Origin: Mariprofundaceae bacterium
Lineage (GTDB): Bacteria; Pseudomonadota; Zetaproteobacteria; Mariprofundales; Mariprofundaceae
Direction of reading: 5' to 3'
DNA length: 29,029 nucleotides
NCBI GenBank assembly: GCA_027035825.1
Contig: JALVTX010000205.1
Location: 1 to 29,029, forward strand
The stretch's first letter is position 1, and each line of letters starts with the position of its first letter. Below the pieces are notes generated by a model, which was not told the origin of the DNA, searched no databases, and saw only the letters and a program-made list of their open reading frames with translations. This document shows, in pieces, positions 22,136-29,029 of the stretch. Both the position numbers and the translations under genes were made by a program.

Positions 22136-22576
22136 ATGAAGATTTTGTGGATGCGGACGGCCTTGTTTTCGGGCCTTCTTGCGTTGTCTCTTGGTGCCGG
22201 GAATGCGGCGTGGGCTCATGAAGACGAGTCCGAAACGGTCGTGACGAGCGCAGCGTGCGTGCCGTTTACGATTGCCAAGGAACATGAGGAGAAGGCCAAG
22301 GAAGAGGAAGACAAGGCCAAGGAGCACGAGGAAGAGTTGGCCAAGGAAGCGGAAGATGACGGCGATGCCGTTGCCGCTGCGGAACATGAAGAGAAGGCCA
22401 AGGAGCACGAAGAGAAGGCCAAGGAGCATGAAGAGAAGGCCAAGGAGATGGAGGACGAGACCGTCGCTACAGGATATGTGCCGTGCACCACGCCTGGCGG
22501 AGCGCCGGGCTTGATGCCTGTTTCCGCGACAACCTCCACTGGAAGCAAGGCCTATCGCGAAATCCACGGCCAGTAA
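22136..22576 (+). CDS. Secreted protein with HEEKAK heptad repeats, unknown function
   Basis: A 146-aa product from ATG 22136 with a GGAGGTG ribosome site. Residues 1-27 are a signal peptide (ending AWA), so it is exported. Residues 47-108 are nearly all E, K, A and H in seven-residue steps (EHEEKAK), likely one long charged helix or coiled coil with His recurring at i and i+7. C41 and C117 flank this helix and could be bridged or bind metal. The DNA carries three 21-bp tandem repeats at 22382-22444 and diverged copies from 22280. It resembles small metal-binding repeat proteins such as Nitrosomonas SmbP only in general style. It sits between the two pilus gene sets but has its own promoter and terminator. 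Confidence 0.85.
   Translation: MKILWMRTALFSGLLALSLGAGNAAWAHEDESETVVTSAACVPFTIAKEHEEKAKEEEDKAKEHEEELAKEAEDDGDAVAAAEHEEKAKEHEEKAKEHEEKAKEMEDETVATGYVPCTTPGGAPGLMPVSATTSTGSKAYREIHGQ
22280..22444 (+). repeat. 21-bp coding tandem repeats (HEEKAKE units)
   Basis: Three near-identical 21-base units at 22382-22402, 22403-22423 and 22424-22444 (each like GAGCATGAAGAGAAGGCCAA) differ by only one to three bases. Earlier diverged units lie at 22280-22300, 22301-22321 and after 22322. Because they are in frame, unit number could change by slippage without breaking the protein. Confidence 0.85.
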
Positions 22577-22594
22577 GGCGTGGGAACAATGACG

Positions 22595-22632
22595 AGGCCG
22601 TCGACGAGAGTCGGCGGCCTTATTTATTTGTT
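22595..22632 (+). terminator. Rho-independent terminator of the charged-repeat protein gene
   Basis: An 11-bp stem with one G-T pair (22595-22605 with 22610-22620) around a GAGA loop, followed by the T-rich TATTTATTTGTT. Confidence 0.8.
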
Positions 22633-22658
22633 GACTTTCTCTTTTTATGTTGATAACT
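22631..22658 (+). promoter_or_regulatory. Candidate promoter of pilMNOQ
   Basis: TTGACT (22631-22636), 16 bases, ATAACT (22653-22658), immediately after the preceding terminator and about 43 bases ahead of the pilM start. Confidence 0.4.
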
Positions 22659-22700
22659 TGCGTTGCTAGGTGTGAGTAAAACTTAAACCGAGGGGCGGAA

Positions 22701-23786
22701 GTGTCTATTTTCTCCGGAAGGTCTGATGGTTTGATGGGTGTGGATATCAGCTCCACCGGCATCAAGCTGGTCGAGCTTGGGAAGACCCGTCACGGCTATG
22801 AACTGAAGGCCATGTCCGTGGTGCCGCTGCCCCGTGACGCCATCGTGGAGAATACCGTGATTGACTCGATGGCCGTGGCCCAAGGGCTGCTGGATGCCAT
22901 TGAGATGGCTCGTCCCTCCACGCGCAATGTGGCCTTCGTGGTGTCCGGCAATGCCGTGATTATTCGCACCATTACCATACCGACGATGACCGAATTCGAG
23001 TTGGAGCCTCAGATTGAATTCGAGGCTGACCAGCACATTCCATATGACATTGATGATGTATATCTGGATTTTCAGATATTGGGCCCGGCGCCTGATGATG
23101 ACACGCAAATGGAGGTGGTGCTGGCCGCCTGCAAGCGGGAAGTGGTGGAGGACTACCAACTGGTGCTCAACGAGGCCGGGCTGACGCCCAAGGTCGTGGA
23201 CTGCGCGGTGTTCGCGCTGGAGAACGCGGCCGAGCTGCTGGCGGACGAGATCGACGTGGTGAGCGTGCCGGAAGCCGTGGTGGACGAGGAGGACGTGCAG
23301 ACCTATGCCTTGGTTAACATCGGCGCCAACCTCATCAACATCAATGTGTTGCATGATGGCAAGATGGCCTTCGTTCGCGACCAGTTCTACGGCGGCAACA
23401 ATCTGACCGAGGAAATCCAGAAGGCTCATGGCATTGGCTACCAGGCGGCGGAACAGATGAAGCTGGAGAGCTTCTCCAGCATCAAGGCCGAGGCGCTGGA
23501 GAGTTTCTACGTTGGCCTGACCTCCGAATTGGTTCGCTCGCTGGATTTCTACGCGGCCAGCCATGCCGAGCATCCGGTGCAGAAAATCTTTCTCAGTGGC
23601 GGCACGGCGCTGGTTCCTGGCATTGCCGGTGAGTTGGAGCAGCGTTTGGGCATCGAGGCTCGGGTGCTCAATCCGTTCTCGGTCATCAAGGCCGATGAAC
23701 GAAAGTTTGATCGTGATTACCTGGATCGCATCGGGCCGATGATGATGGTGCCGGTAGGTCTTGCGCTCAGGAGCTTTGACGCATGA
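22701..23786 (+). CDS. pilM: Type IV pilus assembly protein PilM (actin-like)
   Basis: A 361-aa cytoplasmic actin-like ATPase-fold protein. The GTG start at 22701 has GAGGGG 5 bases upstream and gives the expected N-terminus leading into LMGVDISSTGIKLVEL. Other PilM blocks are PQIEFEADQHIPYDIDDVYLDF, VVLAACKREVVEDY and IFLSGGTALVPGIAGELEQRLG. PilM binds the N-terminal peptide of PilN and links the cytoplasmic motor to the inner-membrane alignment complex. A short acidic insert (about 185-205, VPEAVVDEEDV) precedes TYALVNIGANL. It is the first gene of pilM-N-O-Q. Confidence 0.97.
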   Translation: MSIFSGRSDGLMGVDISSTGIKLVELGKTRHGYELKAMSVVPLPRDAIVENTVIDSMAVAQGLLDAIEMARPSTRNVAFVVSGNAVIIRTITIPTMTEFELEPQIEFEADQHIPYDIDDVYLDFQILGPAPDDDTQMEVVLAACKREVVEDYQLVLNEAGLTPKVVDCAVFALENAAELLADEIDVVSVPEAVVDEEDVQTYALVNIGANLININVLHDGKMAFVRDQFYGGNNLTEEIQKAHGIGYQAAEQMKLESFSSIKAEALESFYVGLTSELVRSLDFYAASHAEHPVQKIFLSGGTALVPGIAGELEQRLGIEARVLNPFSVIKADERKFDRDYLDRIGPMMMVPVGLALRSFDA

Positions 23787-24361
23787 TCCGCATCAACCTG
23801 CTTCCCTACCGCAATGCGCTGCGGCAGCGCCAGATACTTCAGCATGTCGCCGTGGCGCTTGGCGTGGTGGCGCTGGCGGCTGTCATCAGCCTGGGCATGC
23901 ACATCTATGCCTCGTCCACGCTCTCCGGTTTGGAGAACGAGCTGGCCCAGCTCAAGCACCGCAATCAGGAGCTGAACAAGAAGATTGGCGAAATCCGTAA
24001 TCTGGACAAACTTCGCGCGGATGTTCAGCGCAAGCTGAAGCTGGTGGACAAGCTCCAGCAAGGTCGGTTTCGAAGCCTGAATACCTTGGTGGCATTGTCC
24101 CAGGCCATTCCCGAAAATGTTTGGTTGACCAACATTTCCGATCAAGGCGGCTCCATCAGTCTGAAGGGTTTGGGCGAGAGCAACAAAGCGGTTGCTAATT
24201 TCATGCGTGCGCTGGATCGGCAGCCGGTGTTTTCGAATGTGAGGTTGCTGGTCATCAAGCGGAAGACCATTGGTTCCGTTCCCGTGCGTCAGTTCTCGCT
24301 GACGATGCAGAGGGTGGAGGCATCCCGTGTATCGGCCGAATCCAAGAGCGGGAAGTCATGA
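23783..24361 (+). CDS. pilN: Type IV pilus assembly protein PilN
   Basis: A 192-aa inner-membrane protein. Its cytoplasmic N-terminus MIRINLLPYR is the conserved PilM-binding peptide. One membrane helix (about 22-45) is followed by a periplasmic coiled coil (LENELAQLKHRNQELNKKIG) and a ferredoxin-like domain. ATG 23783 overlaps the pilM stop by ATGA. It pairs with PilO. Confidence 0.96.
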   Translation: MIRINLLPYRNALRQRQILQHVAVALGVVALAAVISLGMHIYASSTLSGLENELAQLKHRNQELNKKIGEIRNLDKLRADVQRKLKLVDKLQQGRFRSLNTLVALSQAIPENVWLTNISDQGGSISLKGLGESNKAVANFMRALDRQPVFSNVRLLVIKRKTIGSVPVRQFSLTMQRVEASRVSAESKSGKS

Positions 24362-24972
24362 TGTTTGATTCATTGAATCTCAGCAAGCTGGAGGTGCTCC
24401 GGCCGATTCTGCCGCTGCCGCTGTGGCAGAAGGTCGCCGCCTTGGCGGCGACGTTCTTGCTGCTTGTGGCTGCCTACATCTACTTCGGCTGGATGCCGAT
24501 GCAGGATGAAATTGCTCGTGTCCAGCGGAATGTTGAAACGCAGCAGCGGATTCTGGCTCGAAATCTGAGGTTGGCCAAGGATTTGCCGCGCAAAAAGAAG
24601 GAATATGCAAAGCTGAAGAAGCAGCTTCATGTGGCGTTGAGCATGCTGCCCAAGAAGTCGCAGATTCCGGATTTGCTGGAGGGCGTGACGCGCGCGGGCA
24701 CCGATTCGGGGCTGGAATTTTCAGTTTTCGAGCCGTTGCCGGAGGCGCGCAAGCAGATTTACGCCGAGGTGCCGGTCAACTTCGCGGTGACGGGAACGTA
24801 TCGCCAACTCTTGTCTTTTCTCAAGCGGGTGGGCGAGCTGCCCCGCATCGTGGACGTGATGGACTTGAACCTGAAGGGCAATGGGAGCCAGTTGGAGGTC
24901 AAGGGCAGGGCGGTGACGTATCGCTTTGTCGAGCCGAAGAAGAAGCCGCGCCAGCGGCGCGGACGCCGGTAG
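24358..24972 (+). CDS. pilO: Type IV pilus assembly protein PilO
   Basis: A 204-aa inner-membrane protein; the start overlaps the pilN stop by ATGA. A membrane segment at about 27-47 (ALAATFLLLVAAYIYFGW) is followed by a coiled coil (residues 50-95) and the globular domain with AGTDSGLEFSVFEPLPEARK and VPVNFAVTGTYRQLLSFL. The C-terminus is strikingly basic (KKKPRQRRGRR). PilO forms the alignment subcomplex with PilN and normally with PilP. Here pilQ follows directly, 16 bases on, with no pilP. Confidence 0.95.
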   Translation: MMFDSLNLSKLEVLRPILPLPLWQKVAALAATFLLLVAAYIYFGWMPMQDEIARVQRNVETQQRILARNLRLAKDLPRKKKEYAKLKKQLHVALSMLPKKSQIPDLLEGVTRAGTDSGLEFSVFEPLPEARKQIYAEVPVNFAVTGTYRQLLSFLKRVGELPRIVDVMDLNLKGNGSQLEVKGRAVTYRFVEPKKKPRQRRGRR

Positions 24973-24988
24973 GCCCCGGGAGGCAGAA

Positions 24989-27433
24989 ATGAACGCATGG
25001 AATCGAACGAAACAGCTTTGGACAAGCATCCTTTGCGCCATATTTGCGGTGGTGGCGGGCCCGGTCATGGCGTTGGCCGCCAGCGTGACGGGCGTGGAGT
25101 TGAACAAGACGCCGGCGGGTGACGTGGTGACCATTCACGGCGATGCGCCGATGGCCTACGAGGTGTTCGACCTGACGGCGCCGGCGCGCCTGGTGGTGCG
25201 CTTCCCCAGGGCTTCGCTGGCCAAGGGTGTTGAGCCTCTGCACCAGGAGGGGCAAGGCGTGAGCAGCGTCTTTCCGGTGGCGTCCGGGGGCGGCGTGCGC
25301 GTGGAAGTGGGCATGAAGAAGGCCCTGAAATACAAGATCGAGGAGCAGGGCAACGACTTGGTCGTGCGCTTTGCTTCCGGCTCTACGGCCGGTCGCGCCG
25401 CCGCTGGCGCCGTGATCAAGGATATTGACATCCGGGACGTTGGCGCCGCCACGGAACTGATGCTGCGCGGCGAGCGCATGGACGCCAATCATGACGCCTT
25501 CGTGACCAACGGCGGGCGCACCCTGATTCTGGATTTCTGGGGCGCGACCTCGATGTTGCCCAAGGAGCATTATGCGGCGGCCACCCAGAAGATTCGGGGC
25601 GTCACCGTGGGGCAGGCGAAAGGCCGCGTGCGACTGGTGGTGGATCTCATCAAGGGCGGCAAGGAAAGCCATCAGATCAAGACTGGAAAGAGCGAGCTCG
25701 TGGTTCGCGTGGGCGGCGTTTCGCCCGGCCGCAAGGCTGGCGTGGTGCGCGTGGAGGACGTGCGCTTCCAGCCGGATGACCGCATCGCGCATCTGATCGT
25801 GCGCACGGACAGGCCGGATCCGGTGGTCAATGTCCATGACGGAAAGAATCGCCTGGTGCTGGACATCAAGAAGGCGGCACTGGCGCCGGGGCAGGAGCGA
25901 ACGCTGGACGTGCGTGATTTTCCGGGGCCGGTCAAGCAGGTGGATGCCTACAATGCGGGCGATCTGGTGCGCGTGGTGGCCCGCCTGCGCGAGAAGGTGG
26001 AGGTGTCCTCCTTCCAGCAGGGCAACGTGCTGACGCTGACGCTGACGCCGGAGGATGTAGCCGAGGCGAAGACCGGCGGCGAGGCTGGCGGCGAGGCCGC
26101 GCCCTATCATGGCGAGAAGGTGAGCTTCGATTTCAAGGACATTGACATCCAGAATGCGCTCAAGCTCATCGCGGATGTCAGCAACCTGAACATCATCATG
26201 TCCGACGACGTCAAGGGCAAGCTGACGATGCGCCTGGTGGACGTGCCGTGGGATCAGGCGCTCGACTTGATTCTGACCGCTCGCGGTCTGGGCAAGGAAC
26301 GGCAAGGCAACGTGCTGCGCATCGCGCCGGTGAAGGTGTTGGCCGAGGAGCGCAAGAGCCGCCTGGAAGCGATGAAGAATGCGAGGGAGCTCGAGCCGCT
26401 GGTGACCGAGTTTATCACGCTGGGCTTCGCCAAGGCGGCGGACGTGAAGAAGATGATTGAAAACAGCGCCAGCGGCGGCAAGGGCGGCAAGGGCAAGAAG
26501 GGCGAACAGACGAACATGGGCCTGCTTTCGCAGCGCGGCCGCATCATGATGGATGAGCGCACCAACACCCTGATTGTCAAGGACACGCAGGACTCCATCA
26601 ACAATATCAAGCGGCTGGTGGCCAGGATTGACCGGCCGGAGAAGGAAGTGCTCATCGCGGCCCGCATCGTGGAAGCCACGGATGACTTCACGCGGGATCT
26701 TGGCATTCGCTGGGGAGGCGGCATGACCAAGAAGACGCCGTTGATGACGGGGGGCGCGGCTGTTCCCGGCGTGGACGCCAATGGCAATCCCACGCTGACG
26801 GGCGGGCAAGGATTCCTGGTTGATTTGCCGGCGGCCATCGGCGTGGGCGGCCTTCCCGGCGGCACGTTGGGCCTGTCGCTCGGGTATCTCGGCGGGCAGG
26901 TGAATCTGGCGTTGGAGCTTTCGGCCGCCGAGGCGAATGGCCAGGTGAAGATTGTGTCCACGCCGCGCGTGGTGACGACCAATCTGACAAAAGCGACCAT
27001 TGAGGCGGGCCAGGACATTCCCTTTGCCACGGTCAGCCAGAATGGCACCCAGGTGCAGTTCAAAAAGGCGACGCTTGGCCTGGAAGTGACGCCGCAGATT
27101 ACGGCGGACAGGCGGGTGCTGCTTCATGTGCTGGTGAAGAAGGACAGCGTGACCAAGACGACGGTTGGCGGCAATCCGATTATCGCCACCAAGACCGTGG
27201 ATACGAACATCGTGCTGGCCAGCGGCGAGACCGTGGTGATTGGCGGCATTTATGAGCGCACGCGCGAGAAGAGCAACAATGGCATCCCCGGCTTGATGCG
27301 CATCCCGCTGTTGGGCTGGTTGTTCAAGAAGGACTTCCGGAAGGATAGCAAGCAGGAGCTGCTGATTTTCCTGACGCCCAGGATTCTTGAAGAACAAACG
27401 GGGCGTACGGGCACGGTATCGGAGGCTGGCTAG
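24989..27433 (+). CDS. pilQ: Type IV pilus secretin PilQ with three AMIN-like domains
   Basis: An 814-aa outer-membrane secretin from ATG 24989 (GGGAGG upstream). Residues 1-31 are a signal peptide. Three beta-rich AMIN-like segments follow at about 32-128, 142-242 and 252-353, each with the pattern V..I.V....G.-L.I....D and closing LVVRFA, LVVRVGG and LTLTLT. AMIN domains bind peptidoglycan; most PilQ proteins show two. Next are the N0/STN domain (376-448, VSFDFKDIDIQNALKLIADVS), the N1 domain (468-550, with a Gly/Lys-rich loop 494-505) and the secretin pore (about 555-800, VSTPRVVTTNLTKATIEAGQ, ETVVIGGIYERTRE, IPLLGWLF, LLIFLTPRIL). It forms the channel through which the pilus exits. Confidence 0.95.
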   Translation: MNAWNRTKQLWTSILCAIFAVVAGPVMALAASVTGVELNKTPAGDVVTIHGDAPMAYEVFDLTAPARLVVRFPRASLAKGVEPLHQEGQGVSSVFPVASGGGVRVEVGMKKALKYKIEEQGNDLVVRFASGSTAGRAAAGAVIKDIDIRDVGAATELMLRGERMDANHDAFVTNGGRTLILDFWGATSMLPKEHYAAATQKIRGVTVGQAKGRVRLVVDLIKGGKESHQIKTGKSELVVRVGGVSPGRKAGVVRVEDVRFQPDDRIAHLIVRTDRPDPVVNVHDGKNRLVLDIKKAALAPGQERTLDVRDFPGPVKQVDAYNAGDLVRVVARLREKVEVSSFQQGNVLTLTLTPEDVAEAKTGGEAGGEAAPYHGEKVSFDFKDIDIQNALKLIADVSNLNIIMSDDVKGKLTMRLVDVPWDQALDLILTARGLGKERQGNVLRIAPVKVLAEERKSRLEAMKNARELEPLVTEFITLGFAKAADVKKMIENSASGGKGGKGKKGEQTNMGLLSQRGRIMMDERTNTLIVKDTQDSINNIKRLVARIDRPEKEVLIAARIVEATDDFTRDLGIRWGGGMTKKTPLMTGGAAVPGVDANGNPTLTGGQGFLVDLPAAIGVGGLPGGTLGLSLGYLGGQVNLALELSAAEANGQVKIVSTPRVVTTNLTKATIEAGQDIPFATVSQNGTQVQFKKATLGLEVTPQITADRRVLLHVLVKKDSVTKTTVGGNPIIATKTVDTNIVLASGETVVIGGIYERTREKSNNGIPGLMRIPLLGWLFKKDFRKDSKQELLIFLTPRILEEQTGRTGTVSEAG

Positions 27434-27477
27434 CGCTGGCCTCCGGCAGGGTTCTCATCCTCCTCCTGGGTGAGTGG

Positions 27478-27507
27478 CGGGCGGCCTTCGGGCCGCCCGT
27501 TTTCTTA
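27478..27507 (+). terminator. Rho-independent terminator after pilQ
   Basis: A 9-bp perfect stem CGGGCGGCC / GGCCGCCCG (27478-27486 with 27491-27499) closed by a TTCG tetraloop and followed by TTTTCTT. It separates pilQ from aroB. Confidence 0.88.
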
Positions 27508-27567
27508 TCAGATAAGGGGATGGCGCCGCGGACTGGATGCGTCGGCGGTTTGCGGCAGAATGCCCGC

Positions 27568-28677
27568 ATGACGACAGCCAGCCAGAAGCCTGATGCACAC
27601 ATCTATCGCATGGAGCTCGGTCCGCGCTCCTATGACATCCACATCCAGCCCGGATGCCTGGATGACGTGGGCGCAGCCGTGCGACGCCTGTTTCCGGAAG
27701 CATCGCGCTGCCTCGTGGTCAGCAACGAGGTGGTGGCGCCCCTGTATCTGGATCGAGTCCGCGAGAGCCTGAAGGGCGCGGGCTGGGAGGCGCATGCCTG
27801 CATCCTCCCCGACGGCGAGCGCTACAAGACGGTGGACACTTGGAGCCGCATCCTCGATGCGCTGATGGAGGCACGGCTCACCCGCCGCGAGCCGGTGCTG
27901 GCCCTGGGCGGCGGCGTGGTGGGTGACATGGCGGGTTTCGCCGCCGCCTGCTACCGGCGCGGCGTGCCCTACGTGCAGATTCCCACCACGTTGTTGGCGC
28001 AGGTGGACTCCAGCGTGGGCGGCAAGACGGCCGTCAATCATCCGCACGGCAAGAACATGATCGGCGCCTTCTGGCAGCCGAAGCTGGTGTGGATCGATCC
28101 CGAGGTGCTGCGCACCCTGCCGCAGCGTGAGCTGCGGGCGGGGCTGGCCGAGGCCGTCAAGTATGGCCTGATCCGCGATGCCGGGTTCTTCCGTTTCGCG
28201 GAGGAACAGGCCGACGCCTTGCTGAATCTGGATGCTGACGCAATGTCCCGCCTGATTTACGAGTCCTGCCGCCACAAGGCCGAGATCGTGATGGCGGACG
28301 AAACGGAGCAGGGCATGCGCGCATTGCTCAACCTTGGCCACACCTTCGGCCATGCCATCGAGGCGATGACGCATTACCAAGCCTGGTTGCATGGGGAGGC
28401 CGTGGCGCTGGGTACGCGGATGGCGGCGCGCCTCTCGGAGCGGTTGGGCCATGCGCCGGAGGGAACGGAAACGCGGATCGTGGCGCTGTACCGACGGCTG
28501 GGATTGCCGGTGGATATTCCCGCTTTTCCCGCCGATGCATGGCTGGACGCGATGGGACACGACAAGAAGAACATCAGCGATGCGATCCGGTTCGTGCTGA
28601 TGCGGAGCATCGGCGATGCATTCATCGCCGACGACGTGCCAGAGGAAGACGTCCGGGAACTGATTGCCTCTTACTAG
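27568..28677 (+). CDS. aroB: 3-dehydroquinate synthase
   Basis: A 369-aa NAD- and metal-dependent enzyme that closes DAHP to 3-dehydroquinate, the second step of the shikimate pathway. Motifs are LPDGERYKT, LALGGGVVGDMAGFAAACYRRG, PTTLLAQVDSSVGGKTAVN, NMIGAFWQP, LGHTFGHAIE and HGEAVALG, which include the metal-binding Glu and His residues. ATG 27568 is preferred; ATG 27520 would abut the pilQ terminator and has no ribosome site, and ATG 27610 would be short. The common neighbour aroK between pilQ and aroB is absent here. The strong pilQ terminator implies a separate promoter, which I cannot place. Confidence 0.96.
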   Translation: MTTASQKPDAHIYRMELGPRSYDIHIQPGCLDDVGAAVRRLFPEASRCLVVSNEVVAPLYLDRVRESLKGAGWEAHACILPDGERYKTVDTWSRILDALMEARLTRREPVLALGGGVVGDMAGFAAACYRRGVPYVQIPTTLLAQVDSSVGGKTAVNHPHGKNMIGAFWQPKLVWIDPEVLRTLPQRELRAGLAEAVKYGLIRDAGFFRFAEEQADALLNLDADAMSRLIYESCRHKAEIVMADETEQGMRALLNLGHTFGHAIEAMTHYQAWLHGEAVALGTRMAARLSERLGHAPEGTETRIVALYRRLGLPVDIPAFPADAWLDAMGHDKKNISDAIRFVLMRSIGDAFIADDVPEEDVRELIASY

Positions 28678-28697
28678 GGCCTGTTCACACTTGTTTG
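28677..28697 (+). repeat. Solo sequence resembling one end of the 616-886 MITE-like element
   Basis: GGGCCTGTTCACACT here matches the left end of the 616-886 element (GGGCCTGTTCATACT) with one mismatch in 15, and about 18 of 22 bases overall. It begins at the last base of the aroB stop codon. No opposite end is seen nearby. Confidence 0.4.
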
Positions 28698-28717
28698 TGG
28701 CCCGGTTTCCCGGGCCA
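28698..28717. terminator. Possible bidirectional terminator between aroB and the BI-1 gene
   Basis: TGGCCCGG (28698-28705) pairs perfectly with CCGGGCCA (28710-28717) around a TTTC loop. It lies between two convergent genes. The flanking T-tracts are weak on both sides, so the call is tentative. Confidence 0.5.
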
Positions 28718-28749
28718 TTCATGATGTTGATGGAAATGTCCGGGGCCGG

Positions 28750-29029
28750 TTACTCGTCTCCCAACATGCCGAACAATGCCAGCAGGTGCTCGAAGAGCAG
28801 GAACACGTCCAGATACAGCGTCAGCGCGGCAGCGATGTATTCGTCGTTGGGGTATTCCCGCAGCACGCTGGACGTGTCGTAGAGGATGAATGCGGAGAAC
28901 AGCACCACGCCGATGCCCGAGGTGGCCAGCGCCAGCGTGCCCGATTCGAAGAAGAAGTAGTTCGACAGCCCCAGCACGATGATGGCCACCAGGCCCGTCC
29001 AGACGAAACCCTTGAGGAACGAGAAATCC
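28750..29029 (-). CDS. Bax inhibitor-1 / YccA family membrane protein, N-terminus outside the window
   Basis: The 3' part of a gene that enters from the right edge; about 92 residues are visible before the stop at 28752-28750. The reading starts DFSFLKGFVWTGL, continues with a hydrophobic helix SGIGVVLFSAFILYDTSSVL, and ends DEYIAAALTLYLDVFLLFEHLL, which is the conserved C-terminal region of BI-1/YccA proteins. These are inner-membrane proteins with about seven helices; E. coli YccA modulates FtsH. The exact subgroup cannot be judged from this fragment. Confidence 0.9.
   Translation of the reverse strand, partial: DFSFLKGFVWTGLVAIIVLGLSNYFFFESGTLALATSGIGVVLFSAFILYDTSSVLREYPNDEYIAAALTLYLDVFLLFEHLLALFGMLGDE

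Noticed and set aside
24899..27397. An 832-codon minus-strand frame opposite pilQ
   Set aside because: Antisense to an unmistakable secretin; composition is His/Arg-rich without recognisable motifs.

Overview
The window looks like chromosomal DNA from a GC-rich gammaproteobacterium. The block rsmI / yraN / gmhA(diaA) / dolP with lpoA, the pair mrcA (PBP1A) / pilMNO-pilQ-aroB, standalone orn and pdxB, and a cydABX operon are all typical of that class. Genus cannot be read from the sequence. No phage, plasmid or transposase gene is present. The only mobile-type feature is a 271-bp MITE-like element at 616-886.

Layout. (1) 1-3017: an oxidant-response neighbourhood. A truncated di-heme cytochrome c peroxidase (minus) is divergent from a PerR-type Fur regulator (plus). 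A MITE-like repeat sits between them, flanked by two copies of a shared 12-bp motif that looks like an operator. A soluble CZB-type chemoreceptor (minus) follows. (2) 3020-6024: the cytochrome bd quinol oxidase operon cydP-cydA-cydB-cydX, then tRNA-Glu(TTC) with a strong terminator and tRNA-Phe(GAA) on the other strand. (3) 6574-14203, all minus: a small conserved protein, an OmpA-domain envelope protein, orn, pdxB, rfaE2, dolP, a 38-aa membrane protein, a deoxyhypusine-synthase-like protein, gmhA/diaA, yraN and rsmI. Several of these junctions are 4-bp ATGA overlaps, so rsmI to ompA-like probably forms one long transcription unit mixing heptose/LPS synthesis, envelope maintenance and housekeeping. 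(4) 14217-18710: lpoA and mrcA (PBP1A) lie tail to tail. LpoA is the known outer-membrane activator of PBP1A in E. coli. (5) 18643-27433: type IV pilus genes. A tightly overlapping minor-pilin set (fimT, pilV-like, pilW, pilX) is followed by a secreted charged-repeat protein with its own promoter and terminator, then pilM-pilN-pilO-pilQ. (6) 27568-29029: aroB and the C-terminal part of a BI-1/YccA membrane protein.

The most unusual finding is in the pilus region. The pilV-like minor pilin (488 aa) carries roughly 310 residues of Asp-box (BNR/sialidase-like) beta-propeller repeats inserted inside the pilin fold, between a normal N-terminal prepilin helix and a pilin-like C-terminal strand. No pilY1 gene is in the cassette, and PilY1 is the usual protein that brings a beta-propeller to the pilus tip. 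The same locus lacks pilP, and its PilQ seems to have three AMIN-like domains. Together these suggest a type IV pilus with a re-engineered tip and secretin/alignment module. This is inference and needs structure prediction and a genome-wide check.
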